Shown here: positions 1 through 6,250 of the stretch, in pieces | Layout of the letters: every line of letters starts with the position of its first letter | Position numbering within the stretch: position 1 is the stretch's first letter | Source: DATMYQ01 sp035560935 | GTDB lineage: Bacteria > Bacillota > Negativicutes > Sporomusales > Sporomusaceae | NCBI GenBank assembly: GCA_035560935.1 | Contig: DATMYQ010000179.1 | Location: 1-6,574 of the forward strand | Reading direction: 5' to 3' | DNA length: 6,574 nucleotides | Notes under the pieces: generated by a model | What the model was told of the DNA's origin: nothing | The model's input: the letters and a program-made list of their open reading frames with translations, nothing else | Databases searched by the model: none | Position numbers and translations under genes: made by a program

Positions 1-10
1 GAATCATGTA

Positions 11-16
11 TATTAT
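11..16 (+). promoter_or_regulatory. Possible -10 element upstream of the lytS-type operon
   Basis: TATTAT matches the sigma-A -10 consensus at five of six positions and is preceded by a TG two bases upstream. Any -35 element would lie outside the window, so the promoter cannot be confirmed. The rest of the 71-base leader shows no clear hairpin or LytTR-type direct repeat that I can defend. Confidence 0.3.
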
Positions 17-71
17 GATGGTTTTGGAGCCTGAATCCGAATTTCCCATCCGTATCCAATAAGGAGTTTGC

Positions 72-1784
72 ATGGATTTTTTATTAAAATACTCCGTATT
101 CCTGCAATTCATCGGTGATTTTTCCTTTATTGCCATGGCCGCGTACCTCACCGGCCGCAGCCGGTTTCTGATGAATTGCGCCCGCAACCCGTTTCATCTG
201 CTCAGCTGGCTTTCGCTGACCATCTTATTTTCCGGCATTGTCATTACCGGTGCTTATAGTGGCGCCCCCGGCGCCGATTCCCTGATCACCACCCGTTTTC
301 TCGGCGTATTGTTGAGCGGGCTGGTGGGCGGTCCATTGGTAGGCTTCAGTGTCGGTTTAGTCAGCGCCATCCATTTGTCAATTTTGGACCCGGTTCACAC
401 CAGCACCGCCGCCATATCGTCGGTACTTTGCGGCGCCTTTGCCGGTCTGGTCCGTCAGCGTCAATCCCTGTATCATATGAACTGGGAAATGGGCGCTGTG
501 GTGGCTTTGGCGGCGGAACTGCTGCAAAACGCCCTGATCATCAGCTTCCAGGGACAGTCGGAAAGTATCGCTCTCTATTTGCAAAGCATTGCTCTGCCCA
601 CCGCTTTTTTAACGGTAGCCGGAGTTTCCTTATTCCTGTTTATTGTTGGACGTAGCGAAACCGAACAGGATACGTACAGCGCCAAGGCGGCCTTTCTCTC
701 TTTGGAAATTGCCCGCCGCACACTGCCATATCTCCGGGATGGTTTTACCCCGGAAGCCGCTCACCATACGGCCCGGATTGTGCAGGAACTGACCCGGACC
801 GCGGCGGTGGCGATCAGCGACCGGGAGCAACTGATCGCCTTCGTCGGCAAGGGCAGCGATCACCATCGCCCCGGCGACCCGATTGTCTCCCAGGCTGTGC
901 AACGGGCGATTGCCGAAGAAACGGTGCTGATGCTGAACAGCGGCGAGGAAACCATTTGTCCGGAAAAGGATTGCCCCCTGAATTCCGGCGTGGCTGCCCC
1001 CTTGTTTGCCAACGGCACCGTCATGGGCGCCATCCAATTGTTTCGCAAAGGTATGGATTCCGTCTCGGAAGTGGACGTTCGCCTGGCAGACGGCATCGCC
1101 AATCTATTATCGGTACAAGTCCAGCTGGCAGACAGCGACCGGCAGCGTAAAATGCGCGAAGAAGCGGAATTTAAAGCACTGCAGGCGCAGATCAATCCTC
1201 ATTTTTTGTTCAACACACTGAACATTATTATGTCTTTTTGCCGCACGGATCCGGATAAAGCCCGTCATCTACTGGGAAATCTAGCGACGATGATGCAACG
1301 CAGTTTTGCCCATCAGGGGGACTTTATCACTTTGAACCGGGAACTGGACGGCGTGGAGGCGTATCTGGAAATTGTCAAAGCCCGCTTCGGTAACCGCCTG
1401 ACCATACACTGGGACATCGATGCCAGTCTTTTGGCCTTGCCCATCCCGTTGCTGTGCCTGCAGCCTTTGGTGGAAAATGCGGTGCAACACGGCCTTTTTC
1501 CCAAAACCGATGACTGTATACTGACCATCGCCGCCCACAGCGACGGCGACGCCGCCCTGATCACCATCAGCGACAACGGTGTCGGGATTCCGGAAGAAAA
1601 GCGGGCCACACTGTTATCACGCCAAACAGAAGGCATCGGAATGACTAACGTTCACCATCGTTTATTAAGTATTTACGGTCCGGGTTACGGCCTGCACATT
1701 GACAGTGATCCTCCCCGGGGCACCTGCGTTTCCCTGCGCATTCCCTGGACAGCATCACCGGCACCGGAACCGGCTGTACAATAA
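72..1784 (+). CDS. lytS: LytS-type sensor histidine kinase (5TMR_LYT-GAF-His_kinase-HATPase)
   Basis: This is a membrane sensor kinase, 570 aa, the usual LytS length. Residues about 5-195 are strongly hydrophobic with several membrane spans and carry the 5TMR_LYT signature (RFLGVLLSGLVGG followed by Gly-spaced helices and a His near 101). Residues about 205-350 form a GAF-like domain; its CX4C (C296, C301) followed by PL and APL is typical of LytS proteins. The His_kinase domain has the phosphoacceptor in QINPHFLFNTLN (H377). The ATPase domain shows the N box LVENAVQHG (N469), G1 DNGVGI (501-506) and G2 EGIGMTN (520-526). All catalytic elements are present, so it should be active. AAGGAG (61-66) lies five bases before the ATG. 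It is the first gene of an operon with the response regulator 38 bp downstream. In this family ligands include pyruvate (BtsS) and cell-envelope or overflow-metabolism signals (LytS); the ligand here is unknown. The symbol gives the family, not proven orthology. Confidence 0.93.
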   Translation: MDFLLKYSVFLQFIGDFSFIAMAAYLTGRSRFLMNCARNPFHLLSWLSLTILFSGIVITGAYSGAPGADSLITTRFLGVLLSGLVGGPLVGFSVGLVSAIHLSILDPVHTSTAAISSVLCGAFAGLVRQRQSLYHMNWEMGAVVALAAELLQNALIISFQGQSESIALYLQSIALPTAFLTVAGVSLFLFIVGRSETEQDTYSAKAAFLSLEIARRTLPYLRDGFTPEAAHHTARIVQELTRTAAVAISDREQLIAFVGKGSDHHRPGDPIVSQAVQRAIAEETVLMLNSGEETICPEKDCPLNSGVAAPLFANGTVMGAIQLFRKGMDSVSEVDVRLADGIANLLSVQVQLADSDRQRKMREEAEFKALQAQINPHFLFNTLNIIMSFCRTDPDKARHLLGNLATMMQRSFAHQGDFITLNRELDGVEAYLEIVKARFGNRLTIHWDIDASLLALPIPLLCLQPLVENAVQHGLFPKTDDCILTIAAHSDGDAALITISDNGVGIPEEKRATLLSRQTEGIGMTNVHHRLLSIYGPGYGLHIDSDPPRGTCVSLRIPWTASPAPEPAVQ

Positions 1785-1822
1785 AGAACTGACGGAATAA
1801 CAAAAAAGAATCGAGGTGCGCC

Positions 1823-2551
1823 GTGAAGCTGAAAGTTGTGATTGTCGACGATGAACAGCCCATTTGCGATGAGATGGAGTATCTGTTGTCCAAACATTTG
1901 GACATGGAAGTAATGGCCAAATTCACCAATTGTCAGGAAGCCGTCCAGTGCATCGTGGAAAAAAATCCCGACGTGGTTTTTTTGGACATCAAAATGCCGG
2001 GCATGTCCGGGCTGGAGCTGGCGCACAAACTCAATGTCCTTCGCCAGCCACCGTTTATTATTTTTGTCACCGCTTTTCAGGAACACGCGATCGAAGCGTT
2101 CGACACACCGGCCGTAGGATATATTACCAAACCGGTGACCGAGGAAAAACTGGCTCAGGTATTAAATAAAGTCCGTAACTTCACCGCCAAAAGCGCACCG
2201 GCCGCCGCTACCTCCATCGGTAAAATCTGTGCCTTGCACAATAACCGAATCATCCCCCTGGACAAAAAAGAAATCGTGTTTGTCTATGTAAAAGACAAAG
2301 AGGTATTTATTCGCACCCGCACCACAGAATACTCCGCCATGCCCACGATGCAGGAATTTGAAGAACTGTTGGGTGGCGGCCACTTTCTCCGGGTTCACCG
2401 TCAATATATTGTCAACCTCGATGAAGTCCGTGAAATCACACCCTGGTTCCACGGTTCCTATCTCCTGATTATGAATGACACCAAGAAACAGGAAGTACCG
2501 GTCAGCCGCAATAAAGTCAAGCAGTTAAAACATCTGTTGGGCCTGAAATAA
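1823..2551 (+). CDS. lytT: LytTR-family response regulator, partner of the LytS kinase
   Basis: A 242-aa DNA-binding response regulator. The N-terminal receiver domain (1-120) has the acidic pair D9/D10, phosphoacceptor D55 in VFLDIKMPG, T83 and K103 in ITKP, a complete active-site set. After an Ala-rich linker (about 121-132) comes a LytTR domain (about 133-240) with the family signature HFLRVHRQYIVNLDEV (187-201). This domain binds paired direct repeats through beta strands instead of a helix-turn-helix. The start is GTG, chosen because GAGGTG (1813-1818) sits just upstream and because the receiver domain's first strand (KLKVVIVDDE) begins immediately after it. It lies 38 bp behind the kinase and 26 bp before the cache-domain gene, so the three are probably co-transcribed. 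Its target promoters cannot be identified here; no lrgAB-type or BtsT-type transporter gene is adjacent. Confidence 0.93.
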   Translation: MKLKVVIVDDEQPICDEMEYLLSKHLDMEVMAKFTNCQEAVQCIVEKNPDVVFLDIKMPGMSGLELAHKLNVLRQPPFIIFVTAFQEHAIEAFDTPAVGYITKPVTEEKLAQVLNKVRNFTAKSAPAAATSIGKICALHNNRIIPLDKKEIVFVYVKDKEVFIRTRTTEYSAMPTMQEFEELLGGGHFLRVHRQYIVNLDEVREITPWFHGSYLLIMNDTKKQEVPVSRNKVKQLKHLLGLK

Positions 2552-2577
2552 ATCAGAGCCAGAGGAGGAGAGATTCC

Positions 2578-3294
2578 ATGCGCGAAATTATGCCTATGAA
2601 TTTCCAGACCAAACTGACCGTCGGCGTATTGGCGTTCATTGTTCTCTTCAGCCTGTTGGCCGGCGTACTGGTTATTCAGGATATGAACCAAAAAATCACG
2701 GCAACCATCACGGAAAAAGCCAAATCCGACCTGGCCACGGCGCTGCAGATCATCGACTACATGTTTCCCGGTTCCTGGCGGGTGGAAAATGGCGTTCTGT
2801 TTAAAGGTGATACCCGGATTAACGACAATAACCAGGTGGTGGATAAAATCCGTGGTTTGACCGATGACACCGTGACAGTCTTTCTGGGGGACACCCGCGT
2901 GGCCACCAATGTATTCCGCGACAACCGCCGGGCGGTGGGTACCCAGGCCGCCGATTACGTGGTTGAAACCGTGCTGCACCAGGGCCGCCTGTATCTGGGC
3001 GAGGCGGAAGTACTGGGAACCAAGTACCAAACCTGCTATGCCCCCATTCGTGACGCTGGCGGCACCATCATCGGCATGTTTTACGTCGGTGTCTCCCGTC
3101 AGACGGTCGATCAGCTACGGCACAGCTTCACCGCCGGCACCGTGTTGTCGGCCCGCATCGCCCTTCTGTTCGCACTGGCCGCCACCTGTTTCATTCCGGT
3201 GGACGTTTGGTCCACACCGGTATCCTCCCGCCGGGCCTCCCGCTGGATACTTGGCAGCCGCCGCCAGGAGGAAACTAATCCTCCGCCGGACTAA
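2578..3294 (+). CDS. Small membrane-anchored single-Cache (sCache_3-like) protein without recognisable output domain
   Basis: A 238-aa protein. Residues 13-33 form a transmembrane segment (LTVGVLAFIVLFSLLAGVLVI). Residues about 45-180 form an extracytoplasmic sCache_3-like domain, recognised from the run IIDYMFPGSW, NGVLFKGDTRIN, VTVFLGDTRVATNV, RAVGT, GEAEVLGTKYQTCYAPI and IIGMFYVGV. A second, weaker hydrophobic stretch lies at about 194-206. In chemoreceptors with this domain a HAMP and a methyl-accepting domain follow. Here the protein instead ends with about 32 Arg/Ser/Pro-rich residues and no HAMP, MA, kinase or GGDEF motif. No HAMP is recognisable in the other two forward frames either, and a terminator follows 40 bp after the stop. 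The RBS AGAGGAGG (2561-2568) is strong, and the gene is 26 bp behind the response regulator, so it is likely expressed with it. It may be an accessory ligand sensor for the LytS-type kinase or a decayed chemoreceptor; a frameshift near 3190-3230 cannot be excluded. ATG 2578 is favoured by RBS spacing (9 bases); ATG 2590 is possible. Confidence 0.82.
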   Translation: MREIMPMNFQTKLTVGVLAFIVLFSLLAGVLVIQDMNQKITATITEKAKSDLATALQIIDYMFPGSWRVENGVLFKGDTRINDNNQVVDKIRGLTDDTVTVFLGDTRVATNVFRDNRRAVGTQAADYVVETVLHQGRLYLGEAEVLGTKYQTCYAPIRDAGGTIIGMFYVGVSRQTVDQLRHSFTAGTVLSARIALLFALAATCFIPVDVWSTPVSSRRASRWILGSRRQEETNPPPD

Positions 3295-3333
3295 ACCGGA
3301 ACAGACTTTGGAAAGGCACATATCAAAAACAAA

Positions 3334-3376
3334 GCCCCCTCGGTAAAATTTCGCCAGGAAATGTTACCGAGGGGGC
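3334..3376. terminator. Bidirectional rho-independent terminator between convergent operons
   Basis: A perfect 13-bp inverted repeat (GCCCCCTCGGTAA, 3334-3346, with TTACCGAGGGGGC, 3364-3376) encloses a second 5-bp stem (ATTTC 3348-3352 with GAAAT 3358-3362) and a 5-base loop. The minus-strand side is followed by a T-rich tail (complement of 3322-3333), fitting termination of the AbrB-family gene. The plus-strand tail (CTTATT) is weaker but could still end the lytS-lytT-cache transcript. Confidence 0.88.
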
Positions 3377-3407
3377 CTTATTGCACCCAAAACAGTATGA
3401 ACATTGA

Positions 3408-4469
3408 CTATCCAGCAACACGATCGGCCTGCCGCAGTAGCCACTTCAGCACCGCCGGCACCACCAGCAGAATCGTCAACAGGCGGAACAACTGATACGT
3501 GATCACGGTGGACAGATCGGCGCCCACCAGAATGGCCGTCAAACCCATTTCGCCAATACCGCCGGGGGCCGTACTCAGAAAACCGGTGACTACGGAGCAT
3601 CCGGTCAGCACTGACAATCCATACCCCAAGGCCAGCGAACAGCCCAGAATTCCGGCCACCCCCAGCAACACACTGGGCAGCAGGGCCTTCATCTGCCGCA
3701 GATTGTCCAACCGGATTCCCGAGCCCATATACGCCCCCACCAACAGCTGAGCGGCCACCACGATCCCGGCCGGCAGGTGCGGCGCCGGCAAACCAGAGAG
3801 CCCGACCGCCGCCGTTCCCAAAACCGGTCCCAGCATAAATGGCGTCGGCAATCGCAACCGAAAGGATATCGCCACGCCCAATACCACCGCCAGCCCAAAT
3901 ATAGCGGTCACTTCCCAGGTTGCGGCCGCCGACTGTCCCAACGCAGCCGCAACATTGACTCCATTGTCACCAGCCAGACCATGCAGCGCCAGAAACGGCA
4001 CAAAAAACACCACGGATAGCACCCGGATCGTCTGCATAATGGTTACCACCGCCCGGTCGGTACCGGGAATTTCCTCACAAAGCACCGCCATCTGCGATAA
4101 GCCACCAGGCACGCTGCCCAGTAGAGCACTGGGCAGGCTGATCCCGGTCTGCCGGGCGGTAAACCAGCCCATGATCAGACTAAACGCTACGGTCAGTCCG
4201 GTGGCAGTGGCCATAATCGGCAACTGTCCCCATATTTGCCGCCCGGCTTCCGGGGTAAACGGGCTGCCCATCACGTATCCCAGCGCCACCATGCCGGCCT
4301 GACGCAGCTGTATGGGCCAGATTACCGGACGATGCCGGATCTCGCTCCATAAAATCACGGCGGCCATCGGCCCCAGCGTCCAGGGCAACGGCAAATGCAG
4401 CAGTGCAAACAGCGCTCCACCGAGCAGCGCAACAATAAATGTCTCCAGAGTTCGCAAAACCAACATCAT
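3408..4469 (-). CDS. AbrB-family (PF05145-type) polytopic membrane protein
   Basis: A 353-aa, very hydrophobic protein with roughly ten predicted membrane segments. The two halves are related: LPLPWTLGPM (26-35) matches LPTPFMLGPV (207-216), ALGYVMGS (62-69) matches LVGAYMGS (243-250), and SVPGGLSQMAVL (119-130) matches STAPGGIGEMGL (299-310). This is the AbrB duplication architecture. Family members are often labelled putative ammonia monooxygenase or AbrB regulator after the E. coli membrane protein; they are unrelated to the DNA-binding AbrB of Bacillus. The repeated fold suggests a transporter, but no substrate is established. The start at the first of two ATGs is supported by TTGGAG (GGAG at 4482-4479), nine bases upstream; the second ATG (4466) is an alternative. 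It has its own promoter in the 86-bp gap after the aminotransferase gene and is convergent with the lytS-lytT-cache operon. Confidence 0.9.
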   Translation of the reverse strand: MMLVLRTLETFIVALLGGALFALLHLPLPWTLGPMAAVILWSEIRHRPVIWPIQLRQAGMVALGYVMGSPFTPEAGRQIWGQLPIMATATGLTVAFSLIMGWFTARQTGISLPSALLGSVPGGLSQMAVLCEEIPGTDRAVVTIMQTIRVLSVVFFVPFLALHGLAGDNGVNVAAALGQSAAATWEVTAIFGLAVVLGVAISFRLRLPTPFMLGPVLGTAAVGLSGLPAPHLPAGIVVAAQLLVGAYMGSGIRLDNLRQMKALLPSVLLGVAGILGCSLALGYGLSVLTGCSVVTGFLSTAPGGIGEMGLTAILVGADLSTVITYQLFRLLTILLVVPAVLKWLLRQADRVAG

Positions 4470-4504
4470 TTCATGTCACTCCAAGATTCTTAACAAAAAA
4501 TATT

Positions 4505-4514
4505 TGAAGCTTCA
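4505..4514. promoter_or_regulatory. 10-bp palindrome at the AbrB-family transcription start
   Basis: TGAAGCTTCA is a perfect 10-bp palindrome. It overlaps the last base of the -10 element and covers the expected start of transcription, a position suited to a repressor. It could also be chance; no second copy was noticed in the window. Confidence 0.25.
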
Positions 4515-4542
4515 TGATAGCAAAGTATTTCCTGTTTGTCAA
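4514..4542 (-). promoter_or_regulatory. Sigma-A promoter of the AbrB-family gene
   Basis: On the minus strand, a perfect -35 TTGACA (4542-4537) is followed by a 17-base spacer and TATCAT (4519-4514, five of six matches to the -10). It lies about 45 bases upstream of the AbrB-family start and just after the aminotransferase stop (4556), so this gene can be transcribed independently of the T-box operon. Read-through from the operon is also possible, since I see no strong terminator between the two genes. Confidence 0.8.
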
Positions 4543-4555
4543 ACTGGCACCCGGT

Positions 4556-5719
4556 TTAAAATCGCCGCATAAACCGTTCCATCCGTTCCAGTGCTTCTGT
4601 CAGCTGTATCGTCGACGTAGCATAGGAACAGCGGACAAATCCTTCGCCGCTGACGCCAAACGCATCACCGGGAACCAGCGCCACTTTTTCGGCTTTGAGC
4701 AACGCTTCGGCAAACTCCAGTGAAGAAAGACCGGTAGCCGCAATGGACGGGAAAACATAAAACGCGCCCTTGGGTTCGAAGCAGGGCAGACCGATCCGTT
4801 CCAGTCCCGCCAGCATCAGACGACGCCGATAATTATACTCTGTCACCATTTTACGCATCGGTTCCTCACCACAACGCAACGCTTCAATCGCCGCCACCTG
4901 GCCAGTAATCGGCGCACAAAGCATAGTGTACTGATGAATTTTGGTCATCGCGGCGATGAAATCCGGGTTGGCCAACACGTATCCCAGCCGCCAGCCGGTC
5001 ATGGCGTACGCCTTGGAAAACCCGTTCATCAGCAGCGTCCGGTCTTTCATACCCGGCAGCGAGGCAAAACAGGTATGCTCGCCTTCATACGTCAGTTTGG
5101 CGTAAATCTCGTCTGAAACCACAATCAGATCATATTTTTCCGCCAGCCGGGCGATCTTTTCCAGTTCCGGGCGGCTCATCACCGCGCCGGTGGGATTGTT
5201 GGGATAACCCAGCAGCAGCATCTTCGTTCTTGGCGTCACCAGCGCCTCCAACTGCTCCGCCGTCACCCGAAATTCATTGTCCAGGCTGGTGGCCACCGGC
5301 ACCGGTATCCCGCCGGCCAGCGCCACACAGGCTTTGTAAGATACATAGCAGGGTTCCGGCACCAGCACCTCGTCCCCGGGACAGAGCAGCGCCCGCATGG
5401 CCAGGTCCAGCGCCTCACTGACCCCCACCGTGACCAGCGCCTCCCGGCGGGGATCATATTCCACTCCGTAATCATCCCGAATGTGCCGGGCAATTTCTTC
5501 CCGTAATTCCAGCAATCCATGATTTGACGTATACGTGGTATGACCTCTTTGTAATCCGTGAATACAGCCTTCGCGAATATGCCAGGGGGTGACAAAGTCC
5601 GGCTCTCCCACTCCCAGCGAAACCACCCCTTTCATTTCCGCCACAATATCAAAAAAACGCCGGATGCCGGACGGGGGAATGGCCTGTACTGCCGGCGCGA
5701 TTCTTGCCGCCCAGCTCAT
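4556..5719 (-). CDS. alaT: Class I/II PLP-dependent aminotransferase, AlaT/PatA-like, probably alanine-forming
   Basis: A 387-aa fold-type I aminotransferase, full length for the bacterial I-gamma group that includes B. subtilis AlaT and PatA. Visible elements: SLGVGEPDF (34-42); Y63 in TTYTSNHG; a cofactor-binding stretch VGVSEALDLA (98-107); NNPTGAV (174-180), with N175 in the usual PLP-contacting position; the PLP-nitrogen aspartate D203 in SDEIY; the Schiff-base lysine K236 in NGFSKAYAMTGWRLGY; and the carboxylate-binding arginine R363 in FVRCSYA. It is cytoplasmic and should move an amino group between an amino acid (commonly glutamate) and a 2-oxo acid. Motifs alone do not fix the substrate, but the alanine-type T-box upstream and the B. 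subtilis alaR-alaT-like arrangement favour pyruvate to alanine. Its ATG overlaps the regulator's stop codon as ATGA (5719-5716), indicating translational coupling. Aromatic or branched-chain activity remains possible. Confidence 0.9.
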   Translation of the reverse strand: MSWAARIAPAVQAIPPSGIRRFFDIVAEMKGVVSLGVGEPDFVTPWHIREGCIHGLQRGHTTYTSNHGLLELREEIARHIRDDYGVEYDPRREALVTVGVSEALDLAMRALLCPGDEVLVPEPCYVSYKACVALAGGIPVPVATSLDNEFRVTAEQLEALVTPRTKMLLLGYPNNPTGAVMSRPELEKIARLAEKYDLIVVSDEIYAKLTYEGEHTCFASLPGMKDRTLLMNGFSKAYAMTGWRLGYVLANPDFIAAMTKIHQYTMLCAPITGQVAAIEALRCGEEPMRKMVTEYNYRRRLMLAGLERIGLPCFEPKGAFYVFPSIAATGLSSLEFAEALLKAEKVALVPGDAFGVSGEGFVRCSYATSTIQLTEALERMERFMRRF

Positions 5720-6207
5720 GGCGACACCATCAGCCGGCAGTTTTCTTCCCGATCGTCAAGAATGACTCCGGATTCTTTGTATTTTTTCAGCATAAAATGC
5801 GTCTCCGTTCCTACCACGCCTTCAATCGTGGACAATTTCGTCGCGACAAACCGGGCTGCTTCTTTCAGCGTACCTCCCTCGATCATCACCAGCAGGTCAT
5901 AACCACCGGACATCAGATACAGTCCCCGCACTTCGGGAAATCGATAAATTCGCTCGGCAATGGCATCAAATCCCACTTCCCGCTGCGGTGTGATTTTGGC
6001 ATGAATGAAGGCGGTCACCGCCTCCACGCCGGCTTTTTCCCAGTTGATCAAAGTCTGGTAACGGACAATCACCTTTTCTTCTTCCAGTTGGCGGCGCCGG
6101 GCGGCTATTTCCGCCGGCTCCCGTTCCAGCATCACCGCCAGTTGCTCATCGGAGCAGGAATGATTTTGTTCCAATAATTCCAATAATTCCTTAGTAAAGT
6201 CACTCAT
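5716..6207 (-). CDS. alaR: Lrp/AsnC-family transcriptional regulator, AlaR-like
   Basis: A 163-aa regulator of typical Lrp/AsnC size. Residues 1-55 form the winged helix-turn-helix (KELLELLEQN, then SDEQLAVML and EIAARRRQLEEEKVIVRY). Residues about 60-145 form the ligand-binding/oligomerisation RAM (AsnC) domain, with VEAVTAFIHAKI, the effector-loop motif SGGYDLLVMIEG (100-111) and the closing strand VVGTETHFML. Proteins of this family bind amino acids and assemble as dimers to octamers on DNA. It is the first gene of the T-box-controlled operon and is coupled by a 4-bp ATGA overlap to the aminotransferase, as in B. subtilis alaR-alaT; local regulation of this operon is therefore likely. The start is fixed by a near-ideal AAAGGAGG (6222-6215), seven bases upstream of the ATG. 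A tandem 9-bp repeat in the DNA gives the ELLELLE sequence in helix 1. The symbol is by analogy and not proven. Confidence 0.9.
   Translation of the reverse strand: MSDFTKELLELLEQNHSCSDEQLAVMLEREPAEIAARRRQLEEEKVIVRYQTLINWEKAGVEAVTAFIHAKITPQREVGFDAIAERIYRFPEVRGLYLMSGGYDLLVMIEGGTLKEAARFVATKLSTIEGVVGTETHFMLKKYKESGVILDDREENCRLMVSP
6169..6190. repeat. Short tandem 9-bp repeat inside the Lrp-family gene
   Basis: TTCCAATAA occurs twice in tandem (6169-6177, 6178-6186) followed by a partial third copy (TTCC). It is in frame, encoding the repeated LLE of helix 1, so copy-number changes would insert or remove three residues without a frameshift. Confidence 0.6.
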
Positions 6208-6214
6208 AAAACAG

Positions 6215-6222
6215 CCTCCTTT
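6215..6222 (-). promoter_or_regulatory. Ribosome binding site of the Lrp-family gene
   Basis: AAAGGAGG on the minus strand lies seven bases before the ATG at 6207 and fixes that start. It sits downstream of the T-box terminator, so it is only transcribed after antitermination. Confidence 0.8.
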
Positions 6223-6250
6223 GCCCCTTTGTTTCCTATCGGAAAATATA

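Noticed and set aside
630..1195. Minus-strand open frames inside the kinase gene
   Set aside because: They are antisense to the GAF and kinase regions, which carry clear family motifs; the antisense products resemble nothing and lack ribosome binding sites.
2458..3030. Minus-strand open frame of 190 codons
   Set aside because: It is antisense to the response regulator's end and the cache domain, both with convincing motifs; the antisense product shows no family signature.
3183..3346. A simple single frameshift restoring a full chemoreceptor
   Set aside because: Neither alternative forward frame shows a recognisable HAMP, and there are only about 150 bases before the terminator, so no methyl-accepting domain could follow. 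A damaged or truncated HAMP cannot be ruled out.
3955..4302. Plus-strand open frames opposite the AbrB-family gene
   Set aside because: The minus-strand protein has membrane segments and paired repeat motifs; the plus-strand frames have no motifs and are shadows.
3408..4469. Annotation as DNA-binding AbrB transition-state regulator or ammonia monooxygenase
   Set aside because: The protein is 353 aa and membrane-spanning throughout, with no SpoVT/AbrB DNA-binding fold or metal-centre motif; these names are inherited database labels.
4470..4555. Terminator after the aminotransferase gene
   Set aside because: The only inverted repeat (TGAAGCTTCA) has no loop and is AT-rich; the region is better explained as a promoter.
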